41,675 bases of DNA. Origin: Prevotella sp. Lineage in GTDB: Bacteria > Bacteroidota > Bacteroidia > Bacteroidales > Bacteroidaceae. Under the pieces are notes generated by a model that saw only the letters and a list, made by a program, of their open reading frames with translations, made no database searches and was not told the origin of the DNA. Location: positions 1-41,675 of the forward strand of contig JAFVFY010000060.1 of the NCBI GenBank assembly GCA_017475265.1, read 5' to 3'. Positions 25,477 through 34,800 of this stretch are shown one piece after another; positions within the stretch are counted from its first letter, which is position 1; each line of letters begins with the position of its first letter. The translations under genes were made by a program, and so were the position numbers.

Positions 25477-26556
25477 TTATCTGCGTGAGCTTCCGTTTCT
25501 GCCGCCGTGGCTACCACCACTGCTACGGGTTGGGCCTCCGCCACTGTGGCCTCCACTAACGCTGTGGCTTGAGCTGCGACCTCCGCTGAAGCTGCCACTT
25601 GAGCTGTGACTACTGCTTGGGGTGTGGCTGCCGCCATAGCTGCGATTGGGAGTAGAATTGCTACCGCCATAGCTGCGGTTGGGAGTAGAATTGCTACCGC
25701 CATAGCTGCGGTTGGGAGTAGAGCTGCTGCCAGAGCTGTGTCTAGGACTGGTGCTGCCACCTATACTGCTGCTGGTGCTGGGGCGGCTGCTGTTCTCATG
25801 GCTGCTGCCGAAATTGCGGCCGGAATTAGGACGGTTTCCCATACTTTCGCGGTTACCACCGTTTGGGCGGCTGCCCATGCCCTCATGTGAGCCGCTGTGA
25901 TGTCCGTTTGCATTGCCAGGACCGTGCATATTGGGTTCGCCATGACGTCCTCCGTTAGTGACGCGTCCGGAATGACCACCAGCTGTGATGCGTGTAGAAC
26001 TGTTTCCGTGTGTCCTTCCTCTGTAGTCGCCTCGGTCCCAACCGGTGCGCATGCCTACGTGGTGGTGACGCTCCACATGACCCGGACGGAAGTGGTCACG
26101 GCGGTGCTCGTAGAAACTGTGTCCGCCATTCATGCGCCAGCTGTGTCCGCCACGGTAGGAGGCATAGAAGTGAGGCGTGCCAAAGTAGAAGTAGTCGCGG
26201 CGGGGATAGCGGGCATAGACGCCGAAGTGCCAGTAGCCAGCTTCCCAATAGAGCGGACGGAAGAAATAGGAGGCGGCGCAGAAGGCATCCCACTGCCAAC
26301 TGTAGAGGATGTAGTGCAGGTCCTGATTGCGGCGCTCCCACCAGATGCCGGCTACGTCGTCATAGCTCGTGATGCTCATCAGGTAGTCAAGGTTAATCTC
26401 GTATGCAGCCTCGTATTGTGCATCGGAGAGATTCAGCTCGTATGCCATCTTGTCGGTGAGGAACAGGGCCTCTCTGCGAGCCTGCTCATAGGTCATGGCG
26501 TTGGTGTTCAGTGCCAGCGTCAGCATGGTCATCAGGGCGAAAATCATCTTTTTCAT
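25477..26556 (-). CDS. Secreted His/Gly/Ser-rich repeat protein, function unknown
   Basis: 359 residues with signal peptide (MKKMIFALMTMLTLALNTNAM). Residues about 20-125 form a compact helical, aromatic part (YEQARREALFLTDKMAYELNLSDAQYEAAYEINLDYL, then WQWDAFCAASYFFRPLYW). From about 130 the chain is low complexity: histidines and arginines first, then Gly/Ser/Asn with three SNSTPNRSYGG units from a 33-bp DNA repeat, ending basic. The N-terminal part recalls DUF families of short secreted Bacteroidetes proteins with a Spy-like helix, but I cannot name it. His-rich segment may bind metal. A real gene: signal peptide, own upstream region, terminator. Confidence 0.75.
   Translation of the reverse strand: MKKMIFALMTMLTLALNTNAMTYEQARREALFLTDKMAYELNLSDAQYEAAYEINLDYLMSITSYDDVAGIWWERRNQDLHYILYSWQWDAFCAASYFFRPLYWEAGYWHFGVYARYPRRDYFYFGTPHFYASYRGGHSWRMNGGHSFYEHRRDHFRPGHVERHHHVGMRTGWDRGDYRGRTHGNSSTRITAGGHSGRVTNGGRHGEPNMHGPGNANGHHSGSHEGMGSRPNGGNRESMGNRPNSGRNFGSSHENSSRPSTSSSIGGSTSPRHSSGSSSTPNRSYGGSNSTPNRSYGGSNSTPNRSYGGSHTPSSSHSSSGSFSGGRSSSHSVSGGHSGGGPTRSSGGSHGGRNGSSRR
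25628..25726. repeat. 33-bp tandem repeat in the His/Gly-rich gene
   Basis: Units start at 25628, 25661 and 25694 (the core includes CCGCCATAGCTGCG); the first differs by two bases and the third diverges at its end. Each encodes SNSTPNRSYGG on the minus strand. Confidence 0.9.
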
Positions 26557-26810
26557 AGTCGTATTGTTTTAGAGGGTTAATATTATTTACTATTTGACAA
26601 TTTACTATTTGACAATTTACTATTTACTATTTGACTATTTGCTATTTGATATTTTTCACGATGCAAAGGAACGACTTTTCTCTCACACGCCAAAAGGTTT
26701 TTCCCTAAACAGTGTGGGGAAAATCCCTATACGCCATGTGTGCGTAATTATTCCTATTGACTTTTTGCACTTTTAACGTCATCATCGTATGTCAATTCAG
26801 AAAAATGTCG
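26557..26810. repeat. AT-rich intergenic region with TTTACTATTTGAC repeats
   Basis: Between the divergent genes, 26585-26655 consists of repeated CAATTTACTATTTGA-type units (period about 15-16, degenerate). The rest is AT-rich with no gene. Short intergenic repeats of this kind are common in Bacteroidales; no function evident. Confidence 0.7.
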
Positions 26811-26818
26811 TATATTTG
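26811..26818 (+). promoter_or_regulatory. -7 element for the GH43-CBM6 gene
   Basis: TATATTTG followed by CAGCGAAATTC, 38 bp before the ATG; matches TAnnTTTG and resembles the promoter at 21723-21730. Confidence 0.7.
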
Positions 26819-26856
26819 CAGCGAAATTCACAAACAATAAGTAACTGTTACTAATT

Positions 26857-28599
26857 ATGCACAAAAATCTACTCATGACAGCTGTCTTTATGGCAGCTTG
26901 CATTCAGGTGAATGCACAGTCATTGGCCACCGATTATAAGGGTTCGGCCAACAACAATCCTATCAGTGCCAACATCTTCTGTGCCGATCCCACGGCTCTG
27001 GAGTACAACGGACGTGTGTATGTCTACGGCTCGAACGACCACCAGCAGTTCATTGCGAATGGCAAGAAGGGCGAAAACAACTATGGTTCCATCAAGTCGA
27101 TCGTGGTATTCTCTTCCGATGACATGGTGAACTGGACCTTCCACGGAACCATCGACGTGGCTAAGCTCTGCTCCTCATGGGTGACGAGTCCTTGGTATCA
27201 GGGCTTTGGCGTCTCGTGGGCACCATCGGTCACCTGGCGCACCACGGAGGAAGGTGTTGACGAGTTCTTCCTCTACTTCTGCAACAGCAGCCACGGCGTT
27301 GGCGTGCTGAAAGCCAATTCGCCTATCGGCCCTTGGAAGTCGCCTAACAACAAGTTGATGATTCATTACGATACTCCGGGCGCAAATCCGGCAAATACTA
27401 ATGCCAATTTTGACCCAGGTGTAGTCATCGACGATAACGGCGTTGGCTGGATTTCTTTCGGCGGCCTTGGCCCCAGTGTCATTATGCCCAATGCTGCCCG
27501 TATAGCGAAACTGAAGCCCTCGATGACCGAACTCGATGGAGCGGCTGTCAAGATTTATGCACCCTACCACTTCGAGGCCAACGAACTGAACGTCATCGGC
27601 GGAAAATTCGTTTATACCTATTGCTCTAACTGGGCAAGTCGCAACGATGCCGAATGGAACGCCTATAAGTCAGAGCATGGCATCAACGTTCCTAAACCCA
27701 ATACCTGCACCATGTGCTATATGGTTTCCGACAATCCTATGGATCCCGACTCCTGGGTGTACAAAGGTGTCTACGGACCTCATCCCGGCATGGGAACGAA
27801 CAACAACCACTCCCACTTGCAGAAATTCCAGGGAGAGTACTATCATTTCTACCACGGAGCTCCCTTGATGGAGAGTTGGAGAAGTGCCGGCGTTATCGAA
27901 CAGAATTGCGGCATCTTCCGTTCCATCTGTGTGAACAAGGCAACGGTGAACGAGGCAACGCAGAATATTCCCGCAGTCACGACGAACCTCCAGGGCGTTG
28001 AACCCGTCAAGAGCCTGAACCCCTACGAACTGCAGCAGGCCGAGACCATGGCCAGCTGTGGCGGTGTGGAGTATGAGGACTACACCAACATCAAAAAGAA
28101 TACCAGAATCAGCAAATTGGGTAATGACGCTTCTGAGAATATGCAGGTGAACATGAGGGCTGGCTCATGGATTAACGTACGCAACGTAGACTTTGGTACG
28201 ACTGGCGCCAGCAAGTTCATGCTACGTGCCAAGGGAACAGGTACTGTGGATTTGCGTTTCGGCAGGGCAGGACGTCCAATAGCCACCTTGGAATTCTCGT
28301 CAACGGACATGGAAGACCACACCATCGAACTCAATGCCACCAAGTTCCATGGAGTTAAGAACAACTTCAACATCAGCTTCTCCGCTGCTGAAGATGTCTA
28401 CGTGGATGCTTGGCAGTTTGCAGAGTTAGTGCCTGATGGCATTGAGGAAATAGAAGCTGGTAAAATCGCAAACAGCACATCCGCTAATTGCTATGACCTT
28501 TCCGGTCGTAAACTGTCAGGCTCCCACCAAAATCGCGGCATTGTCATCGAGCAGTTTGTCGATGAGAATGGTGTGAAGCACAATCGCTTGAAGTACTAA
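26857..28599 (+). CDS. GH43-CBM6 arabinoxylan arabinofuranohydrolase-like enzyme, secreted
   Basis: 580 residues. Signal peptide to about residue 21 (FMAACIQVNAQ). Residues about 35-350 are a GH43 five-bladed propeller: FCADPTALEYNGRVYVYG holds the base Asp44, FDPGVVIDDNGVGWISFGG the modulator, and HFEANELNV the acid Glu. Residues about 390-535 form a CBM6-type beta-sandwich (YELQQAETMASCGGVEYED, then VYVDAWQFAEL), which binds xylan or similar chains. The end (CYDLSGRKLSG...GIVIEQF) matches the C-terminal pattern of other secreted proteins of these bacteria and may be a sorting signal. First gene of a unit with the GH51 enzyme 40 bp downstream. Confidence 0.9.
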   Translation: MHKNLLMTAVFMAACIQVNAQSLATDYKGSANNNPISANIFCADPTALEYNGRVYVYGSNDHQQFIANGKKGENNYGSIKSIVVFSSDDMVNWTFHGTIDVAKLCSSWVTSPWYQGFGVSWAPSVTWRTTEEGVDEFFLYFCNSSHGVGVLKANSPIGPWKSPNNKLMIHYDTPGANPANTNANFDPGVVIDDNGVGWISFGGLGPSVIMPNAARIAKLKPSMTELDGAAVKIYAPYHFEANELNVIGGKFVYTYCSNWASRNDAEWNAYKSEHGINVPKPNTCTMCYMVSDNPMDPDSWVYKGVYGPHPGMGTNNNHSHLQKFQGEYYHFYHGAPLMESWRSAGVIEQNCGIFRSICVNKATVNEATQNIPAVTTNLQGVEPVKSLNPYELQQAETMASCGGVEYEDYTNIKKNTRISKLGNDASENMQVNMRAGSWINVRNVDFGTTGASKFMLRAKGTGTVDLRFGRAGRPIATLEFSSTDMEDHTIELNATKFHGVKNNFNISFSAAEDVYVDAWQFAELVPDGIEEIEAGKIANSTSANCYDLSGRKLSGSHQNRGIVIEQFVDENGVKHNRLKY

Positions 28600-28639
28600 A
28601 TAAATATGCCCCGGCGAACCAATAAAATCCTAAAACAAT

Positions 28640-30232
28640 ATGAAAAAGACCATTTTGATTTCGACTGTCGCGCTGGCTTTCACCGTGAGTGCCTCGGCAG
28701 CAGATAACATCAAGGCAACGGTTCACGCCGACCAGGCGGGAGCCAAGATTAACCGTGAGATTTACGGACAGTTCTCCGAGCATCTCGGCACCTGCATCTA
28801 TGGCGGTCTCTGGGTGGGTGAGGACTCCAAGATTCCCAACATCAAGGGCTACCGTAAGGATGTGTTCGACGCCCTGAAGGCGCTGAAGGTGCCCGTGCTG
28901 CGCTGGCCAGGCGGATGCTTCGCCGACGACTACCACTGGATGGACGGCATAGGTCCGAAGGACAAGCGGCCGTCGTTGCGCAACAACAACTGGGGTGGCA
29001 CCATCGAGGATAACTCCTTCGGCACGCACGAGTTCCTGAACCTTTGCGAGATGCTCGACTGCGAACCCTACATCAGCGGTAACGTGGGCAGCGGCACCGT
29101 CAAGGAGATGGCCCAGTGGGTGGAGTACATGACCAGCGACGGTGATACTCCTATGGCTCGTCTGCGCCGTGCAAATGGCCGCGAGAAAGCCTGGCATGTG
29201 AAGTACTTCGGCATCGGCAACGAGGCATGGGGCTGCGGTGGCAACATGACGCCGGAATACTACAGCGACGAGTTCCGCAAGTTCAACACCTACCTGCGCG
29301 ACTATACGGGCAACAAGCTCTACCGCATCGGTAGTGGCGCTTCTGACTATGACTACAAGTGGACGGAGGTGCTCATGGACAAGATTGGCGACCGCATGCA
29401 GGGTGTCTCCCTACATTATTATACTTGTTCGGGTTGGGACGGCTCGAAAGGCTCGGCCACGAAGTTCAGCACCGACCAGTACTATTGGGCACTAGGCAAG
29501 TGCCTTGAGATTGAGGAGGTCATCAAGCGTCACAAGGCCATTATGGACGAGAAAGACCCGAAGGGAAAGGTGGGCTTGCTCGTCGATGAGTGGGGCACAT
29601 GGTGGGACGAGGAACCGGGCACCGTCAGCGGTCATCTCTACCAGCAGAACGCCCTGCGCGACGCTTTCGTGGCATCGCTCTCGCTCAACGTGTTCCACAA
29701 GTACACCGACCGTGTCAAAATGGCAAACATCGCCCAGATTGTGAACGTGCTGCAGTCGATGATCCTCACCGACCAGGAGGGCACAGGACACATGGTGCTC
29801 ACGCCCACCTATCACGTATTCAAGATGTACACGCCGTTCCAGGAGGCCACCTACCTGCCTGTTGACCTGCCCACGGAGACCATCCAGGTGAGCAAGGCCT
29901 ACTTCAAGGAGAAGGAGGGCGCCAAGGATGCTGGCTACCGTCCTTGCCCCATGCTCTCAGCGTCAGCTGCCAAGACCACGGACGGCAGCCTCGTGCTGGC
30001 CATCACCAATGTGAGCCTCGACAAGGCGCAAACCATCGACTTCCAGCTCGACGGCTATCAGGCAAAGACCGTCAGCGGAGAGATCCTCACCTCGCAGAAG
30101 GTCGATGACTACAACGACTTCCAGCACCCGGAGGTCGTTTCGCCCAAGCCCTTCAACGATGCCAAGATAAAGAACAATACCGTCACCCTTCAGGTACCCG
30201 CAAAATCCATCGTTGTATTGAACATCAAATAA
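28640..30232 (+). CDS. abfA: GH51 alpha-L-arabinofuranosidase, secreted
   Basis: 530 residues with signal peptide ([16 protein letters not shown]). GH51 (beta/alpha)8 barrel with C-terminal beta domain: [18 protein letters not shown] near the start, [15 protein letters not shown], acid/base Glu195 in [11 protein letters not shown] and nucleophile Glu317 in [10 protein letters not shown]. Removes terminal arabinofuranose from arabinan or arabinoxylan oligosaccharides. Many GH51 enzymes are intracellular, but this one has a clear export signal and is likely periplasmic. It follows the GH43-CBM6 gene closely and probably takes over its products; the thioesterase gene starts 12 bp downstream and is probably in the same transcript. 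Confidence 0.95.
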   Translation: MKKTILISTVALAFTVSASAADNIKATVHADQAGAKINREIYGQFSEHLGTCIYGGLWVGEDSKIPNIKGYRKDVFDALKALKVPVLRWPGGCFADDYHWMDGIGPKDKRPSLRNNNWGGTIEDNSFGTHEFLNLCEMLDCEPYISGNVGSGTVKEMAQWVEYMTSDGDTPMARLRRANGREKAWHVKYFGIGNEAWGCGGNMTPEYYSDEFRKFNTYLRDYTGNKLYRIGSGASDYDYKWTEVLMDKIGDRMQGVSLHYYTCSGWDGSKGSATKFSTDQYYWALGKCLEIEEVIKRHKAIMDEKDPKGKVGLLVDEWGTWWDEEPGTVSGHLYQQNALRDAFVASLSLNVFHKYTDRVKMANIAQIVNVLQSMILTDQEGTGHMVLTPTYHVFKMYTPFQEATYLPVDLPTETIQVSKAYFKEKEGAKDAGYRPCPMLSASAAKTTDGSLVLAITNVSLDKAQTIDFQLDGYQAKTVSGEILTSQKVDDYNDFQHPEVVSPKPFNDAKIKNNTVTLQVPAKSIVVLNIK

Positions 30233-30244
30233 TCCCAACGACCA

Positions 30245-30646
30245 ATGGACATACGGGAATTGCTGAACAGGAATGACCGTTTCGCGGCCAATGCGGGTTG
30301 CAGGATTACGGAGGTGGACGAGCAGCACGCTGTGGCTGAGATGACTGTGACGGCAGAGCACCTGAACGGTGGTAATGTCTGTCAGGGAGGAGCCTTGTTC
30401 ACGCTGGCCGACTTGGCCATTGCCGCCTTGATGAACAATAACGGACAGCTCACCTTCGGCATTAGCAACAGCATCATGTATGTGTCGAGTGCGAGAGAGG
30501 GTGACCAGCTACGTGCAGAGGCCTGCCACGTAGCCAATCACCCTAAGGTTCCTTCTGTAGAGGTGCGAGTCACCAACCAGGAAGGACGGCTCATCTGTCA
30601 TGTCACAGGCATAGGCTACCGCAAAGCTGTTACCCTTTCTCCATAA
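30245..30646 (+). CDS. PaaI-type hotdog-fold thioesterase
   Basis: 133 residues, single hotdog domain with the PaaI signature HLNGGNVCQGGALFTLADLAIAAL, where the helix carries the conserved Asp. Hydrolyses acyl- or aryl-CoA thioesters in the cytoplasm; exact substrate unknown. Its product has no visible relation to arabinan use, and the 12-bp gap after the GH51 gene suggests only shared transcription. Confidence 0.88.
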   Translation: MDIRELLNRNDRFAANAGCRITEVDEQHAVAEMTVTAEHLNGGNVCQGGALFTLADLAIAALMNNNGQLTFGISNSIMYVSSAREGDQLRAEACHVANHPKVPSVEVRVTNQEGRLICHVTGIGYRKAVTLSP

Positions 30647-30662
30647 CTATACCTCACTAAAT

Positions 30663-30716
30663 CACTAAATCTCTCAAAAACCCCTTTTTACAAAGGCGTT
30701 TTTGAGAGATTTAGTG
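30663..30716. terminator. Perfect 18-bp inverted repeat, probable terminator
   Basis: CACTAAATCTCTCAAAAA (30663-30680) is the exact reverse complement of TTTTTGAGAGATTTAGTG (30699-30716), with an 18-base loop. It starts 17 bp after the thioesterase stop. The right arm begins with T5 but no T-run follows, so it could also be processed or block entry from the right. Confidence 0.7.
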
Positions 30717-30789
30717 TGTCACGCCGCACTTTTAACAGGCAACGTTCATCGGTATAGTCATGTTTGTAGCCAACAAAGGTTTTCTGTCA
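30717..30789. other. Short gene-free segment
   Basis: No frame, repeat or promoter recognised between the hairpin and the fold-back element. Confidence 0.5.
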
Positions 30790-31228
30790 TTTTTCTCACA
30801 GATTTTTTTTGATTTCTCTATACATTCCTACATTTTTCGTGTAACCATCATATATACAGAATGTTAGACAATGTATAGACCATACACAAAATGGAGCGAC
30901 TATACATGGACTGTAGAAGGACTTTTTCAACCAACATAACGTAGGAAAGCAGTAACAATAACCGACCTTTGTTTCAGTTTCCACCGTGGAAACTGTTTGT
31001 TTCTCCCGTAGAAACAAATTGTTTCCACGGGAGAAACAAAGTGAAACAAACTGATTATCCGATACTTAAATACGTTATTGCGGTCATTATCCTACGTCTT
31101 TTCTCAATGAATGTATAGAGCTCATCAATTATGTAGGGTCTATACATTAGCTAAAACATTTATACTTAGACTATTACATTAAAAATGTAGGAATGTATAG
31201 TGTTTTTAAAAACTTTTCGTGAGAAAAA
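30790..31228. repeat. 439-bp fold-back element with 48-bp terminal inverted repeats (MITE-like)
   Basis: The 48-bp ends 30790-30837 and 31181-31228 are inverted copies: ten outer bases (TTTTTCTCAC) and twenty inner bases (CTATACATTCCTACATTTTT) match exactly, with a variable 18-bp stretch between of identical length. Weaker inverted similarity continues inward (AATGTATAGACC on the left, GGTCTATACATT on the right). The middle holds the phased palindromes at 30976-31037. No protein-coding frame is credible and there is no evident target-site duplication. It resembles a non-autonomous element or a conserved cis-acting module. Confidence 0.8.
30976..31037. repeat. Three 17-bp palindromes spaced 22 bp apart
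   Basis: GTTTCCACCGTGGAAAC (30977), GTTTCTCCCGTAGAAAC (30999) and GTTTCCACGGGAGAAAC (31021) each start exactly 22 bp after the previous one; a fourth GAAAC half-site follows at 31043. The first is a perfect dyad with 9-bp arms when A and T outside are counted; the second and third also pair with each other over 11 bp (GTTTCTCCCGT with ACGGGAGAAAC). Two-turn phasing is what a row of dimeric DNA-binding proteins would require. Confidence 0.85.
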
Positions 31229-31254
31229 TTGTACACATACCGCTTAATTTCATT

Positions 31255-31329
31255 ATGAAACTCCCGCACATAGATGAAGTCGGTCAGGGCGAAGTCGGTA
31301 TGATCAAAAAGGTGGTGGAAGGCATGTAA
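31255..31329 (+). other. 24-codon frame, possible gene remnant
   Basis: From ATG at 31255 reads MKLPHIDEVGQGEVGMIKKV then three more codon pairs to a TAA. It begins just outside the fold-back element. Too short and without a promoter to call a gene; it could be the tail of a deleted one. Confidence 0.25.
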
Positions 31330-31450
31330 TCACAAAGGGCTCGGGATGATAAAGCAAAAAAAATGCTTGTTTAGGTGGGATTACAAGCCTCAAACGGTTT
31401 AATATTTCTTAAATCACACCTTAATATATAAAAGTAAGAGATTTATTTCG

Positions 31451-31458
31451 TAACTTTG
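31451..31458 (+). promoter_or_regulatory. -7 element of the defence operon
   Basis: TAACTTTG followed by CAAG, preceded by AT-rich sequence. No clear -33. It is the only good TAnnTTTG match in the 400 bp before the helicase gene and would give a leader of about 340 nt. Confidence 0.65.
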
Positions 31459-31459
31459 C

Positions 31460-31804
31460 AAGTGCATTGTGGCAATTGCTCGGTTCGATGAGACGTCTGC
31501 CTGAGCAAGAACCTATCTCCGGAGGGAGTGAAGGCTGCGATGCAGGACATCGTGGGTCGAAAAAGACATTGTATCTGATTCGGAAGTGATTCGCAAGTTC
31601 GAAAGTCCCTACCAATGACAATCGACAAAAGCCAAATGAATCGCAAACGGAAAGGGTACGCCTGTATGGGCGTATCCGTTTGTGCATATTTCATTTGGCA
31701 AGGTAACTGTGGTAGGGACGCCTGAACTTCGGAGTATGAACGGCGGGTGCGCTTTCTTTATGCCCTACGGTGCGTACTATAAATATTGATTAGTCCCTAC
31801 CACA
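31460..31804 (+). promoter_or_regulatory. Long structured leader with two alternative pairings before the helicase start
   Basis: Nested stems: GTCCCTACCA (31605-31614) with TGGTAGGGAC (31710-31719); GCCAAATGAA (31631-31640) with TTCATTTGGC (31690-31699); CAAACGGA (31644-31651) with TCCGTTTG (31675-31682); TACGCC (31657-31662) with GGCGTA (31669-31674). The strand TGTGGTAGGGAC (31708-31719) is also an exact 12-base complement of GTCCCTACCACA (31793-31804), which ends at the base before the helicase ATG. The two foldings exclude each other. Two small frames lie inside: 31488-31589 (33 codons) and 31615-31725 (36 codons), the latter beginning right after the first GTCCCTACCA. Confidence 0.6.
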
Positions 31805-34800
31805 ATGACCAATCAAACACTTAAAATAGAGGTGGGCAGTATTGTGTCTGGCCTCACGCCCGCTGAATCGGTGGAGATTACCAAGATTCAGACATTGGGC
31901 TCAAAGTATTCGCTCTCTTACACAGGAGTGAATACCCATCGTGCTGGCTCTAAAATTGTGACAACAGAGCAGATAGAAGCCTTAGAAGTGCTGACTACTG
32001 ATGGTGAGTTTAACTTCAAAGGCGACCCTCAGCGTTTTGTGCTCTATGCAGAAGCAGAACGCATCAAATCTGCCTATCAGTTTGACCCGCTCTTTGCCAT
32101 TAACTGTAGTGTCGTTGACCCTTTGCCTCATCAGGTGGAGGCCGTCTATAAGTTTCTGTTGCCACAACCCAAGATTCGTTTCTTGCTTGCAGATGATACA
32201 GGTGCAGGTAAAACCATCATGACAGGCCTTCTTCTGAAGGAACTGATGCTTCGCCATTATGTGGAGCGAATATTGATTGTCACGCCTGGAGGTCTGACGA
32301 AACAATGGCAGGAGGATGAGATGGGCGTGAAGTTCAATATCCCCTTCAAACTGGTGAATCGAAGTGTATTCTCTTCTGAGCCTACAGTCTTCCAGAATAG
32401 TGACCGCGTGGTAGCCAGTATCGATTTCATCTGTCGAGATGACATCTTGAATGTTTTGTCGAAGACCAGTTGGGATATGGTCATCTTTGATGAGGCCCAT
32501 AAACTGTCTGCTTACGAATATGGCGAGAAAATCTATAAATCGAAACGCTATGAGGCTGCCCATATCTTGGCACAGCAATGTGAGCATATTCTTTTACTGA
32601 CAGCCACACCACATCGTGGACGTAAGGATACTTTCAAGCGACTTCTTCAATTACTCGATGAAGATATCTTCGCCACAGCAGATCTGGCTACAGAACGTGT
32701 ACGCGAATTGAGCGAAACAGGTTCCAACAAATTCTTCATCCGTCGCTTGAAGGAGGATATGAAGGATTGGGATGGGAATCCGCTCTACAAGAAACGTTTT
32801 ACCAAGACTGTCAGTTACAATCTGACGCCAGATGAGAAGCGTCTTTATGATGCTGTGACCAAATATCTGACTAAGCGTAAGGAAGAGGCTGCGGAAACCA
32901 AGAATATTCATGTATCTTTGGCCCTTCAGGTGATGCAGCGCAGATTGGTGAGCAGTATCTACGCCATACGTAACACCTTACAGAAACGATGGATAGCTCT
33001 GCAAGGTCTTACAGACGAATTAGAGCGCAATCCGTCTTTGTGGAAGCAAAAAGTCAAGTTAGAGGATTTTGATGATATCAACATTGATGACCTCGATGAC
33101 TTGGAGGATGACGAGCGCGAGGCATTAGACAACATCCTCTCTGACCCCAAGAAGCTAAAACTCTTTACCACTTCAAAGAGTCCTAGCGAGATTAAGGCAG
33201 AGACCCTAGAGGTGAAGGAACTCTACCTGATGGCTGATTCTCTGTATAATCAGCAACAGGAAGAGCAGAAATATAAGGAGCTCAAACATCTGCTCACCTC
33301 TGAAGGTGTGATAGATGGTAAGAAACTTGTTATCTTCACAGAGCATAAGGATACATTATTATATCTTCAGGAGCGACTTCAAAACAATGGCTATACGGTG
33401 GCCACAATTCATGGCGGCATGTCTGTGGATGAGCGTCGCCAGTCTCAATGCCAGTTTATGCTGCCTGATACTCAGATTCTGATTTGTACAGATGCAGCAG
33501 GCGAAGGTATTAACCTTCAGTTCTGTCGCTTGCTCATCAACTGGGATATTCCTTGGAATCCGAATCGCTTGGAGCAACGCATGGGTCGTATTCACCGTTA
33601 TGGCCAAAAGGATGATGTAATAGTCTTCAATATGGTGGCAGACAATACGCGAGAAGGCCAGGTGTTGAAGAAACTGCTTACGAAACTCGACATCATCCGT
33701 GAGCAGCTTGGTGACGATCGTGTTTACGATGTCATCCAAGATGTGCTGAAAGGTGTGTCTCTTGACTGTATCATCGAATCAGTCCTGAATGGGCACGAGA
33801 GCGACCTTGATGCTTTTATTGATAAAACGCCAACGGAATTGGGTGGTCTTTTCTCAAAGAGTATTGAAGAACAAAGTAAGGCAATGGCTCATTCTACAGT
33901 TGACTATAAAGAAGCCCGCTTGTTGAAAGAGGATAGTGATGAGCGTCGCCTCCAGCCTATTTATATCCGGCTGTTCTTCGAGAGAGCCTTTAAATACTTT
34001 GGCGGGCAGTATCGCAAACTGTCAGATGGCATCTATCAGATAGATGTGATTCCTGATGTAATCGTTAAACGACTCAAGGAGAAATACAATATCTACGCTG
34101 AGAATCTGACCAATCTCTATTTCTTCTTCGATAAGCAATTGTTCTTGGAATATCAGGCCTCAACTGCAGCATATGGACGTGCGCATTACATCAATCCTGG
34201 CAACGCCTTATTCGACAGTTTGGTGGATGTTGTGAGTGACCTGTTCCACGATGAAATGCTGAAGGGTACAGTCTTGGTCTCTCCAGAAGACCAGCATCCC
34301 TATTTTGCTTACTTCGTGAAGAATCAGATACAGGATAATACCACCAATCAAGATGGTGAGCCCAATGTTGCAAACGAACTGTTGTCACTTGTTTGTGAGA
34401 AAGATGGAGAATTCCGTCAAACATCACCAGCCAAATTGTTAGACCTCTGTCCTCCTGCAACATTTGCCAAGGAGATTACCCCTCCGGACGTTGTCAATGA
34501 AGACGAAGTAGTACAATGGGCATTCGAGCATATCACAGAGCCTCTTTTCGAGCAAACACAGCAAACAGTAGAGGAAGATAATGCCAGACGCAAAGAATAC
34601 TTGCAGTCTGCTTTCCAACAGATTATCCTTGATATTCAGGGAGAAATTAACGAACTGCAAGGCAAAGTCTTCATGGCTGAAGATGAAAAGGCTCAACAAA
34701 AACTTGAGGCTAAAGAGAGACGCTTGGAAGAGTTAAAACAGCGAAAGGTAGAGAGATTGCAAGAACTTGAAGAAGGCAATGAACTCTCAGCTATTGCGCC

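Noticed and set aside
31421-31694. Minus-strand frames of 83-88 codons in the leader
   Set aside because: They run across the strong hairpins, have no promoter on that strand and no recognisable product.
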